From Spiroplasma cantharicola (GTDB lineage: Bacteria; Bacillota_I; Bacilli_A; Mycoplasmatales; Mycoplasmataceae): a DNA stretch of 64,000 bases. The DNA lies in contig NZ_CP012622.1 of assembly GCF_001281045.1 (NCBI RefSeq), positions 372,001 to 436,000 on the forward strand, read 5' to 3'. The position numbers and the translations under genes were made by a program. Numbering within the stretch: position 1 is the first letter of the stretch; each line of letters starts with the position of its first letter. The notes below the pieces were generated by a model that was not told where the DNA came from, did not search any database, and saw only the letters and a program-made list of their open reading frames with translations. This document shows positions 34,231-44,908 of this stretch, piece after piece.

Positions 34231-35412
34231 ATGGATAAAAATTCAAGTAAATTGGTTACAGCAGATGTTGAAGAAATTAACAAAGAGCTGAAAAAAGTTT
34301 ATATTGATAATAAATTTAAAAAATTTATTGATAAAAATATCTATTATTTAAAAAATAATTTAAAAGATATTATCCAAATAAAAACCCATGGTAGTTATGC
34401 AACAGGAGAACTTTATAATTTTGATAAGCAACTTAATATTGACCTGTTAGCAATCAAATATGTCAATAGAAATATGTACAAAATATATGAACAAGAAATT
34501 GAAACAAGAGAGCATTTTGATGATTGTTGAATTTGCGAACTTAATAAAGAAATTTTTAATCGTGTTAGCACTTTCTATAAAGTAGCAAATGATATTAAAG
34601 TGAGTTGAGTTGAAAAAAAATATAGATCTAATTACCCTAAGAAAATTATTACTTTTGCAGATTCAATCAAAATTACTTTTTATAAGGAAGGATCAGCTGG
34701 CTTTTCAATAATTATTAGAACTGCAATTAAACATAATGATTTTTTACCAGTAATTTGTAATAAAACAATGTACAACAGAACCTTTACATTAGATTATGTA
34801 AAAACTTTTCGCACATTAAATAAACTATTAGTTAAAAAGTTACAAATTCTTTTTTATTATGTAAGAATTAAATTTAGAAATTTGCTAACTAGACAAGAAA
34901 GACTTTTTTTAAAGATAGCAATTATGTCTGAGATACAATATGATTTAACTAAAAGTAATCATTTACAAAGATGATTAGATTATGCTTTTGACTATAATTT
35001 TTCAAGTAAAAAAGAAGTAGATAATGTTTTGGAATCAAAGTATATTTTTTATAAACGAACTAAAAAAATAGCAAAATTCTATAATTCATTTAAACTCAAA
35101 AATTTGAATTGAGTATTTAATAAAACATATCCTACCATAAAAGTATTCTTGGATAAATATTTTGAGTATATTAGTAATTTTTTAGAAAATAAAGATAAAA
35201 ATATGACAGGTAATTTTTTCTTTTGATATGATTCAGTTGCATATCTAAAAAATACAATGGGTTCTACTACAATTTCGATAAAAAAAGAAAGTCAGAAATA
35301 TGATAATTTAGAGTTACAAATTCATTCAAGAACAATTTATCCAACAAATAAAGAAAATGGTTTATTTTTAATTTTTTTACAATATTTTACTTTTGAAATA
35401 GAAAGAGATTAA
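34231..35412 (+). CDS. Nucleotidyltransferase-fold-like protein A
   Basis: A 393-residue cytoplasmic protein that I cannot assign to a described family. Starts 2 bases after rsmE, whose end AATGGGGG supplies the ribosome site. Residues ~50-75 read IKTHGSYATGELYNFDK then NIDLLAIK, close to the nucleotidyltransferase pattern GS..tGT....D.D, but the first metal-binding Asp is Asn (NID). The rest is basic and helical. The gene just downstream encodes a similarly built protein, also with Asn at that place. Together they may be a pair of inactive or altered nucleotidyltransferases. Homology to CD-NTase or poly(A)-polymerase-like enzymes is inference from one motif. Confidence 0.6.
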
Positions 35413-35413
35413 T

Positions 35414-36748
35414 ATGAAATTAAACAAAGATATATGAAAATTTAATAAAACTGTAAAAATCTTAACTGTTGAAGAGCAAGTTTTTACAACTAAAATAAAT
35501 TCCTATTTTAATGAGCTAAAGCTACTTTTTTTAAATGAAAAAATTCATTTAAAAAAAGTAGGAGATTTTGCATATCATTCATATATAAAAGTAAATAATG
35601 TTATTAATCTTGATCTTTGCGCAATTAAGTATTTAAAAGGCTCTGCAATTAAAATATCAGATTTAAGCGAAACAATTTTAAGAGTTTCTAAGACATATAA
35701 TGTAATTCCTGAGATTCATACAGATAAAAATTATATAAATTTAGTTTTTAATTATAAAAATGTAAAAATAAATTTTAGAATTGTTTCTGTAATTGCAAAT
35801 ATTGTAAACAATGAAGAAAAATATTGAGTTAATCGTAATGGTTTGAAAGAAGCTGATATAGTTTTGAAATTAACAAGAGATTTTAAGGTGGCAAATAGAT
35901 TAAGTTCTGGATTATTAGTTAATTTAAAAAGACTTATAAATTACACTTTAAAAAATGAATTTAATTATACATATGATGCGGACTATTACTTATTAAGGTG
36001 ATTTAATGAATATTTATCAAAGTCACTTGAATCATTCATTTATGAAAGATATATTAAAAAAGAATTAGAATTAAATATAAAAGAGTTTATGAAGCACGAA
36101 AATTTAAGAAAGTGAATTAAAAGAAATATTAGTTTTTTTGATTTAACTAACTTTATTTTTATAAAATTAGATTCAGTGAATACTTACTATTTTAATCAAT
36201 TTAATTTTGAATATGAAGAAATATTTGATGGTATTTCTCGATATTCAATAAATACAAATTCAACTTTTAAAATACCAATTGATTATTTATCATCAGTTAA
36301 GTTATTTGATACTAATTTATTGGAAGATAAAACATACATTCAAGAAAATTTGTCAAATGAAAATGGAGTATCAAATACTTCATGAGATAAATTTAAAAAT
36401 TATAGACATAGATATATTGTTTCTCCAATAATTCAAAGTGGAGTTGCAAATTATGCAATGTTTCAAAAATGATTAACAGTAAAATCTAATGAATTATATG
36501 GGCAATTAAATCAAGATTTAAAAAGTGAAATTAAATCAACAAAACAAAGAGAAGCAATGACAGAACTAAATGATATTGCAAATCGATGACTTACAAAATA
36601 TAATACAAAACTTAAGTATCTACAACCTTACTTTGATAGAAAATATCCTTTTTACTCAAATTATCAAATAGAGCAGTTAGTTTCTTTAATTATTGAATCT
36701 ATTAATAAAATTGATGAAGAACAATGAAACATAAAAAATGATAATTAG
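35414..36748 (+). CDS. Nucleotidyltransferase-fold-like protein B
   Basis: A 444-residue protein whose ATG begins 1 base after the stop of protein A, so the two are probably translated together. An equivalent motif lies near residues 50-75: VGDFAYHSYIKVNNVINLD, then LCAIKYL. The GS of the motif is HS and the first Asp of the DxD is Asn, matching protein A. A later VKINFRIVSVIAN could correspond to the third carboxylate strand, again with Asn for Asp. The C-terminal ~150 residues are helical and charged. No membrane segment or signal peptide. The conserved substitutions in both copies suggest a preserved non-catalytic role, or a diverged site. Confidence 0.6.
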
Positions 36749-36876
36749 CAGTAAAATATTTTTATCTTTTAGCTCATTTCTAAAATTCTTTTACATATCA
36801 AAAGTTTCTAAATAAAGACTATATATTTTATATAATTAGTTTAATAGTATAAAACTATGTAAAAGGATGGACGCTT

Positions 36877-39843
36877 ATGAAAAAATTATTAAGTTTACTA
36901 GGAATTGTGACTTTAAGTGCTTCAACAGGAGCTTCTGTTGTTGCATGTACAAGTGTTTTTGAAAAAGATGATGAAGATTTTGAAACTGGTTCAAAATGAA
37001 AAGGAAATGGAACTATTAACAAAGAAGTTTCTAAACTAAAAGAAAATAACATCAAAAAGCAAATATCTAAGGAATTATTAACAAAAGATACAAGTAATAA
37101 TAATTCAAATCGTGCTGTAATTAAAGAAGAAGATAGATCTTCTTTGGCAGGTAAAGATATTTTAACAGTTAATGATGGAGAATTTGTATTCTCACCATAT
37201 GCTGATATGGGAATTGTTGAAGATACTGCAGAGTACTTGATGAAAGAAAAAGGAAAAAGTCAAGCAACAAGAGAAGCTGCGGAAAAAGGTTTAGTAAATA
37301 ATATTGTTTATAATGACTTAGGACAAATTGCTGAAGATACATCAGTAATAACTCAAGATTCAGAAGTTACTTTAGGATTTATGCAAAATGCAGCAGATAC
37401 AGGGGAATTAGTTCCAATGTGAAATGCTGGTCCATCAAAAGGTGATGGAAAAGGTATTTTAGCTGAAAAAGGTAAAGAAACTGAATATGCTCAATGATTT
37501 AATGATCGTTACAGAAATTGAACTGGCCAAGATAAAGACCAAAATGAAAGAATAAAAGGAAAAGGTGGGCATTTAAATCCTGAAAATGTAAGAATTTCAT
37601 TTGGACCTTTTGCAAATTCATTGTGACATACTGCATGACAAAATAATAAAACTCCAGAAGAGTTAGCACAAGTTATTAAAGCAGTTGGAGATAGATATAA
37701 TACTAAAAAATTTGACTTCTATTTTGCAGCACCATATTTATCAGCTAGAGGAGATTATGCTGATTCACAAAAATTGCTAGCAGCAGCTTTAAAAATATTA
37801 ATTGAAAGTGATCCAAAATATGACTTCCAATTATCACTTGTAATGTCAACAAAAGATGGAGTTGCATTAAATGAGGGATTTGGAGCCAATGGTGAAGTTC
37901 ATTTAAATCTAATTGGAGATGAAATATATCCTTTATATAACTTTACAAAATATTTAGGTATGAATTTTAGATTAAATTTAGTTACTGGTTATTTAACTGT
38001 TCCAAATGATGTTAATACTAACAGTGATTGAGAATTGGACATTGTTAAAAGCGGAGCATTAAAATCAGCTCAAAACTGAAATAAATTGAATAATGTTATA
38101 AATGGTGTATCAAAATCTTCAAATTTTGTAAATAAAAGAGTAAAAATAACTCCTTGAATTGGAAGAAGAGCTGAAGCAGCAGCATATAATTTCACTCCTA
38201 AAAATGCAGCTGATTTAAGAGTTTGAGCAAGAGAACAAAATTTTGGTGGTCTAGGAATGTTTTATATCTCAAGAGATGTACCAAGTGAATTTATTGATAA
38301 TAAACTTACAGGTCCAGCTCAGGCTGATAGAAATGCATTAGATCAAAATATTAGATCTGGTACAGGTTTTGAGCAATTTGCTTATGCAAAAGCTTTAAAT
38401 GGAACAAATTCAGGTGAAGCAGTACCAATTACTGAAGTAAAAGATAAGCAAGAAATTAAAAATATTGGTGGAATTGATTATCATGAAGATATTCAAGCAA
38501 ATACATCTTTGGACCAATTAGAAATTGGTGGTAGTTGAGAAGGACCTTCATGAGAAGGTGGAAGTGGAACAAATCCTGGTCCTGGAGCTGGTGGAGGAAA
38601 TGGTGGTGAAGCAATTGCTCCACCAACTGGTCCTGGAAAAAGCTTATATACTAAATGAAGTGAAGCTAATCCAAATAGAACTTCTTCAATTACTAAAAAG
38701 GAAAAAGCTAATGATTTTACTTACTTTTCACCATATTTAGATGCTGGGTTGTATGAAGGAAATAATATGCAAAGTATTACAACTAATGTTAAAGACTTTG
38801 ATTATTTAACTCTTGCTTTTGTCCAACAAGTAAATAACCATGGAGATTATTTAGATTTATCAATAGCTGGTACTGCAACAGGTGATGAAGCTTATGAATG
38901 ATGAGAAAGTAGTCAATTATGAGATAAAATTTTAAAACCTATGGCTGATAAAAATAAATTTGAAAATATTAAAGTTGCTTATGGTGGAGCTACAACAGGT
39001 GGATTTACAGATAAAAATCCTTGAACTTTAGCAAATAAATTAAATGAAAATAATCCTGCTAAAGCAAAAGCTGATTTAAAAGAAGCTTTAATTGGTTATC
39101 AAGATTCATTAGTAAAATTAGCTGCTAAAAAAGGTAAAAAAGTAAATATGCCAAAAGCAATTGACTTTGATATTGAAGGGCATGCTCAGGAATTAGATGA
39201 AGACAATAGGTTATTAGCAGCAACAATTGCTGAAATGAAAAAAGAGGATAAAGAATGAGATTTCTCATTAACTTTACCAGTATTGCCTACTGGACTAACT
39301 TCTGTTGGTTATCGTGTAATGAATATCTTCGTTGAAGAGTTTAAAAAAGCTGGATTAAGTCAATCAGATTTACCAGTTGTTGATTTAATGTTAATGGATT
39401 ATGGAGATCCAATTTATGTACAAGCAATCAAGGATGGTTTAACTAACTTTGATTTAGCAAAACAAGCAGTAAATGCAACAAAAAATAACTTAGCAACTTC
39501 AATTGAAAGCAATTATGGAAAAGTTTCAATTGGTAACCAAGGATTGTATAAATTAATTGGTGCAACTCCAATGATTGGTGTAAATGATACAGTTTGAGGA
39601 GTATTTACTGAAGAAGATGCAAAGGAATTATATAACTGAAGTCACAAAGTGGGATTAGGTTATATTGGAATGTGATCAATGAATGACGATAGAGGATTAG
39701 ATGTTCATACTAAAAAACCAATAAACAAGAGCTTATTGACTCATGGTTTAGCCTATTTAGAAGAATATGACTTTGCTAGAGCATTTACAGGGGATTGAAC
39801 AGCTTCATTGAAAAACCCCAAACCTGAACACAAAATAAAATAA
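36877..39843 (+). CDS. GH18 chitinase-like lipoprotein with tandem barrels, copy 1
   Basis: A 988-residue lipoprotein. The start is ATG 36877, behind AAAGGATGG. The signal peptide is MKKLLSLLGIVTLSASTG with lipobox VVAC near residue 24. Two GH18-like barrels follow. The C-terminal one keeps the catalytic DxDxE as IDFDIEG (Asp763, Asp765, Glu767) and ends with the barrel's MWSMNDDRG, typical of bacterial chitinases. The N-terminal one aligns with it in TPWIG, FTPKNAADL and GMFYISRD, but the active site reads FDFYFA, with Ala284 where the Glu should be. A Gly/Pro-rich linker (near residues 550-585) joins them. Likely surface-bound chitin or glycan binding and hydrolysis; substrate is inferred. 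Confidence 0.82.
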
Positions 39844-39890
39844 TAATAAAATTAGTATAAATAATAAATTAGGCGAATTAGTCTATTGTT

Positions 39891-39926
39891 ATTAAAAAAC
39901 TCCTTTATTCTAGGAGTTTTTTTAAT
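39891..39926 (+). terminator. Terminator after GH18-like copy 1
   Basis: A 13- to 14-bp stem (39891-39904 with 39912-39926, one unpaired base) closes a 7-base loop with seven T in the 3' arm. The two GH18 genes are therefore separate transcripts. Confidence 0.82.
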
Positions 39927-40067
39927 GAAATAAGTTAAAAATCATTAAAATTTTATATAAAAATATTTTTATATATTAAAAATATTTTTTGCAAAAGAAA
40001 TTGTTTTTATATATAATTATTTTGTTAGTATAAATATTTATTTATACTAAATATGTGAGGGCAAAAT

Positions 40068-43043
40068 ATGAAAAAATTATTAAATTTATTAGCAAGTACA
40101 ACTTTAGTTGTATCAGCTGGTGGTTCAGTAGTGGCATGTACAAATGTAATGGAAGCAAAAGACAAAACATTTGAAACAGGTGATAAATGAACAGGAAATG
40201 GTAATATAAGCAATGAAATTATTACAAAAAAACAAAATAGCATTAAAAAACAAATTTCAAAAAGCTTATTAACAGATGATACAAGTAAAAAAACTTTAAC
40301 TTATGGAAAAATTGATCCAAAAGATAGATCTTCTTTAGCAAATAAAGAAATTTTAAAAGTTAACAAAGAATTTGTATTCTCACCATATGCTGATATGGGA
40401 ATTGTTGAAGATACAGCAGAGTACTTAATGAAGGACAAAGGAAAAAGTCAAGGTACTAGGGATGAAGCTGAAAAAAGTTTAAATGGAAAAAACATTATAT
40501 ACAATGATTTAGGAGAAATAGCTGGTAATAAAAATGTTATAACTGAAAATTCAGAAATAACATTAGGATTTATGCAAAATGCAGCAGATACAGGAGATTT
40601 AGTTCCAATGTGAAATGCTGGTCCATCAAAAGGTGATGGAAAAGGTATTTTAGCAAAAGAAGGTGAAGAAACTGAATATGCTAAATGATTTAATGATAGA
40701 TATAGAGATTGAACAAAAAAAAGTTCAAAAAATAAAATAGCAAGTCATAATAATGGAGGTAATTTAAATCCTGAAAATGTAAGAATTTCATTTGGACCTT
40801 TTGCAAATTCATTATGACATTCAGCATGAGAAAATAATAAAACTCCAGAAGAATTAGCACAAGTTATTAAAGCAGTTGGAGATAAATATGGTACTAAAAA
40901 ATTTGACTTTTATTTCGCATCACCATATTTAACACGTCAAGGAAGTTATTTAGATTCACAAATATTATTGGCTAGTGCATTAAAAATATTAATTGAAAGT
41001 GATTCAAGTTATGATTTCCAATTATCACTTGTAATGTCAACAAAAGATGGAGTTGCATTACATCCTGGTTTTGGAGATGCTGGAAATAATAATTTAAATT
41101 TATTAGGAGATGAGATATATCCTTTATATAACTTTACAAAATATTTAGGTATGAATTTTAGATTAAATTTAGTTACACAAGCTTTAACTGTACCTAATGA
41201 TGCACACACTGATAAAGATTGAGAATTAAAAGTTATTCAAGACGGAGCTGAACAATCAGCAATTAATTGAAATAAAATTAATGAAGTTACAAATGGAGAC
41301 AACAAAGGAACTCCATTTACTAAACAAAGAATTAAAATAACTCCTTGAATTGGAAGAAGAGCTGAAGCTGCTGCTTATAACTTTACTCCAAAAGATGCTG
41401 CACAATTAAGAACTTGAGCTGTTAAAGAGGGATTTGGTGGACTAGGAATGTTCTATATTTCAAGAGATGTACCAAGTCATTATGAAGATAATGGTTTAGA
41501 AGGTCCAGCTCAAGCTGATAGAAATGCATTAGATCAAAATATTAGATCTGGTTCAGGATTCAAACAATTTACATATGCAGAAGCTTTAAATGGAAAACTT
41601 TCAGAAAATGAAATTCCAGAAGAAATTAGAGATAAAGATGAAATTATAAGTAAACTTAAAGCAATTGACTATAAAAAAGATATTCAAGAGAATAAAGCGT
41701 TAGATCAATTAGAAAATGGTGGTAGTTGAGAAGGACCTTCATGAGAAGGTGGGGGAGGGATTTCAAATCCTGGCCCTGGAGCTGGAAATGGTGGAGGAGA
41801 AGCAATTTTACCTCCAACAGGACAGGGAAAAAGCTTATATACTAAATGAAGTGATGCTAATCCAAATAGAAAATCATCAATTACTAAAAAAGCAAAAGCA
41901 AATAAATCAACATACTTTTCACCATATTTAGATGCTGGATTATATGAAGGAAATAATATGCAAAATATTACTTCAAGTGTTAATGGATTAGACCACTTAA
42001 CATTGGCTTTTGTACAACAAGTAAATAATCATAGTAATCATTTAGATTTATCAATAGCTGGTACTGCAACAGGTGATGAAGCTTATGATTGATGAGAAAG
42101 CAGTCAATTATGAGATAAAATTTTAAAACCAATAGCTGATAAAAATCAATTTGAAAATATTAAAGTTGCTTATGGTGGAGCTACAACAGGTGGATTTACA
42201 GAAAAAAACCCTTGAACTTTAGCAAATAAATTAAATGAAAATAATCCTGCTAAAGCAAAAGCTGATTTAAAAGAAGCTTTAATTGGTTATCAAGATTCAT
42301 TAGTAAAATTAGCTGCTAAAAAAGGTAAAAAAGTAAATATGCCAAAAGCAATTGATTTTGATATTGAAGGACACGCTCAGGAATTAGATGAAGATAATAG
42401 ATTATTGGCAGCAACAATTGCTGAAATGAAAAAAGAAGACAAAGCATGAGATTTCTCATTAACTTTACCCGTTTTACCAAGTGGATTAACTTCTGTTGGT
42501 TATCGTGTAATGAATATCTTCGTTGAAGAGTTCAAAAAAGCTGGATTAAGTGAAAAAGATTTACCAGTTGTTAACTTAATGTTAATGGATTATGGAGATC
42601 CAATTTATGTACAAGCAATCAAAGATGGTTTAACTAACTTTGATTTAGCAAGACAAGCAGTAAATGCAACAAAAAATAACTTAGCAACTTCAATTGAAAA
42701 AAATTATGGAAAAGTTTCAATTGGTAACCAAGGATTGTATAAATTAATTGGTGCAACTCCAATGATTGGTGTAAATGATACAGTTTGAGGAGTATTTACT
42801 GAAGAAGATGCTAAAGAATTATATAATTGAAGTCATACAGTAGGATTAGGTTATATTGGAATGTGATCAATGAATGATGATAGAGGATTAGATGTTCACT
42901 CTAAAAAACCAGTAAATAAAAGTCTATTGACTCATGGTTTAGCATATTTAGAAGAATATGACTTTGCTAGAGCATTTGCAGGGGATTGAACAAAATCATT
43001 AAAAAATCCAAAACCTGAACATAAAATAATTAGAAGAAAATAA
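40068..43043 (+). CDS. GH18 chitinase-like lipoprotein with tandem barrels, copy 2
   Basis: A 991-residue tandem paralog of the gene at 36877. The start is ATG 40068, with GAGGG at 40056-40060. The signal peptide is MKKLLNLLASTTLVVSAGG with lipobox VVAC. The layout is the same: an N-terminal dead barrel (KKFDFYFASPYL, Ala/Ser in place of the catalytic Glu), the Gly/Pro linker (EGPSWEGGGGI), and a C-terminal barrel with intact IDFDIEG (Glu767). Divergence from copy 1 is spread over the N-terminal half, while parts of the C-terminal half are identical at DNA level for more than 100 bases. Chitin in an arthropod host would be a natural target (inference). Confidence 0.82.
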
Positions 43044-43064
43044 TACTTCTTTCTAGAAAATTTC

Positions 43065-43096
43065 TTAAAAATCCCTTTTCAAAAAGGGTTTTTTAA
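43065..43096 (+). terminator. Terminator after GH18-like copy 2
   Basis: A CCCTTTT / AAAAGGG stem (43073-43079 with 43082-43088) flanked by A-rich and T-rich arms, ending TTTTTT. It begins 22 bases after the stop codon. Confidence 0.8.
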
Positions 43097-43341
43097 GTTA
43101 ACATTAATACTTAAAAAAACTATTAATTTTAAAAAACCTTTTTATAGAGTAAGAATAAAGAAATTCTAATTAATTCTATATATAAAGGTTTTTTTATAAA
43201 CTAAATATAAAAAAATAACTCTAGTTTAGAAAATAAAACCAAAAAATAGCAATGATTAGATTTGCTTGTTTAAATAATTTATAAAAAAAACATATTCTAG
43301 ATTTAAAAGAATATGTTTTTTTTATTTTTAAATAGTAATTT
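43097..43341. other. Gene-free interval with an orphan compound hairpin and a minus-strand terminator
   Basis: I see no coding frame here. One compound hairpin lies at 43131-43194: an 11-bp outer stem (43131-43141 with 43184-43194) and inner pairing AGAAT/ATTCT, ending in T-rich sequence, with no gene directly before it. A second hairpin at 43283-43323 is described separately. The rest is A/T-rich spacer. Confidence 0.5.
43283..43323 (-). terminator. Terminator of the minus-strand gene ending at 43342
   Basis: A perfect 16-bp stem (43283-43298 with 43308-43323) closes a 9-base loop, with eight A/T in each outer arm. It lies 18 bases beyond the stop of the small minus-strand gene. Confidence 0.82.
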
Positions 43342-43872
43342 TTATCACTTGTCAGTTCCATCATTGTGGTCTTTTAACATTTGAGCACGTTTTCTAATGT
43401 AATCTTTTTCAACTTGACCAATATTATGATATACATCTCGACTTGCTTTAATTCTTAGTTTTTTTAATTCTTCATCACAATATACTCATGTCAGTCAAAC
43501 AATATGGAAGTGTCTTAAATATTTAATTTCACTTTCATCATACATTTCATAACTTAAAGCTTGTGCCTCTTTTTGAGCAAAATCAACTCATTTTTGCGGA
43601 TTAATATTTTCATTGTAAGCCTCTTTAGCTAATGCTTGAAATGAAAGAGCCTTTTTAACAATAACTTCTTCAAGTGATTGTAATGTATTTGAAATTTCTT
43701 CAATTATTGCTTGATCAAATTCTTCAAATGAATTAAAGTGATGTTTTAATAAGTAAAACATTTTTGTGTTAAGATTGCTTACAGGATTACCTGAGCTATT
43801 CAAGTGTTCCTTTTCAGAAATGATTTTAAATTCATTTTCAATCTTTTTATAAAAATCTGATTTTCTACGCAT
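43342..43872 (-). CDS. Unknown small helical protein
   Basis: A 176-residue soluble protein without a motif I recognise. The start is ATG 43872-43870, 7 bases after TTAGGTG; a GTG at 43881 falls inside that ribosome site and is rejected. The frame contains Trp codons written as TGA near the end (IVWLTWVY region) and stops at TAA 43344-43342. It is strongly helical and charged, with a Lys/Arg-rich start (MRRKSDFYKKIENEF) and an acidic middle. It is alone between the GH18 lipoproteins and truB, on the opposite strand to both. Confidence 0.7.
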
Positions 43873-43987
43873 ATTTGTCACCTAAGTTCTTTAACTTTTT
43901 ATATTATATCATATTTTCTAAATTATTCTTAGAGCAATAAAGGGTTATGTGTAATAATAAATATAGGAATGCTTTGGAGGAAATAAA

Positions 43988-44908
43988 ATGAATGGCAAAT
44001 CAGGAGTGCTTTTAGTGCGCAAACCAGAAGGAATTACTTCTAATGATTTAATTCAAAATGTAAAGAAAAAATTTAATATAAAAAAAATTGGCCATGCAGG
44101 AACTTTAGATCCTCTAGCAACAGGATTAATGGTAATTTTAATAAATCAAGCAACAAAGATTTCAAATTATATTTTGAGCAGTGATAAGAGTTATATTGTG
44201 ACAATGAAATTATTTATACACACTGATTCACAAGATATTACAGGTAAAGTTGTTCAAGAAGAAGAATATCGAAAAATTTCAAAGTCTTTAGTAAAAGAAA
44301 TTGTTGCTAAGTATAACGGCTATATTTATGATCAATATCCACCAATTTACTCAGCTGTAAAAGTTGATGGAAGAAAGTTATATGAATATGCAAGAAAACA
44401 ACAAGATGTTGAAATTAGACCCAAGAAAGTTACTATTAAAGAATGTAGTTTAATAGATTTTAATCAAAAATTAGGAACAATTAAATTAAATGTCAGATGT
44501 AGTAAGGGAACTTATATTCGAAGTTTGGTTTCAGATTTTGCAAAGGATTTAGAAACTATAGCCACAGTTATTCAATTAGAAAGAACATCTTCGGGTGGTT
44601 TAAACTTAAGTGAAGCAAAAGAACTTGAAGAAATAGAACAAAAAGATTTAATGAGTATGTATGATGCATTAATGAAAAATGATCATACTTTAATTGAATA
44701 TCATAGAATTAGAGATATTAAACAAGGTAAGGCAATTAGCTTGAGTGGTATTAACTATCCAATAATTTTTATTATTAATGATTCTAAAGACGTGATGGCA
44801 ATTTATAAACATATTGCCCATGATCTATATAAATGTCAAAGAGGTTTATGAGATGAAATTCCTTTGGATCAGCTAACAGAAGCTGAAAGGAATGGATATT
44901 ATGATTAA
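43988..44908 (+). CDS. truB: tRNA pseudouridine-55 synthase TruB
   Basis: A 306-residue enzyme that makes pseudouridine 55 in the T-loop of tRNAs. The start is ATG 43988, behind TGGAGG. The catalytic Asp lies in GHAGTLDPLATGLM, near residue 40; KPEGITSND at the start and SKGTYIRSLVSDFAKDL are also characteristic. The frame continues through a TGA(Trp) at 44849-44851 to TAA at 44906. It overlaps ribF by 8 bases. In many Firmicutes truB-ribF-rpsO follow rbfA directly; here they are 11 kb away. Confidence 0.95.

Noticed and set aside
38525..38740. Alternative open frames across the Gly/Pro linker of the GH18 lipoproteins (also 41716-41931)
   Set aside because: They lie in another frame within a continuous coding sequence, recur only because the genes are paralogs, and have no ribosome site.
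43044..43341. CRISPR-like or tandem repeats in the gene-free interval
   Set aside because: The repeated-looking segments are inverted, not direct, and there is no regular spacing or spacer content.
32703..43987. Integrated phage or conjugative element as origin of the accessory block
   Set aside because: I found no integrase, transposase, phage structural gene, tRNA-derived attachment site or flanking direct repeat.
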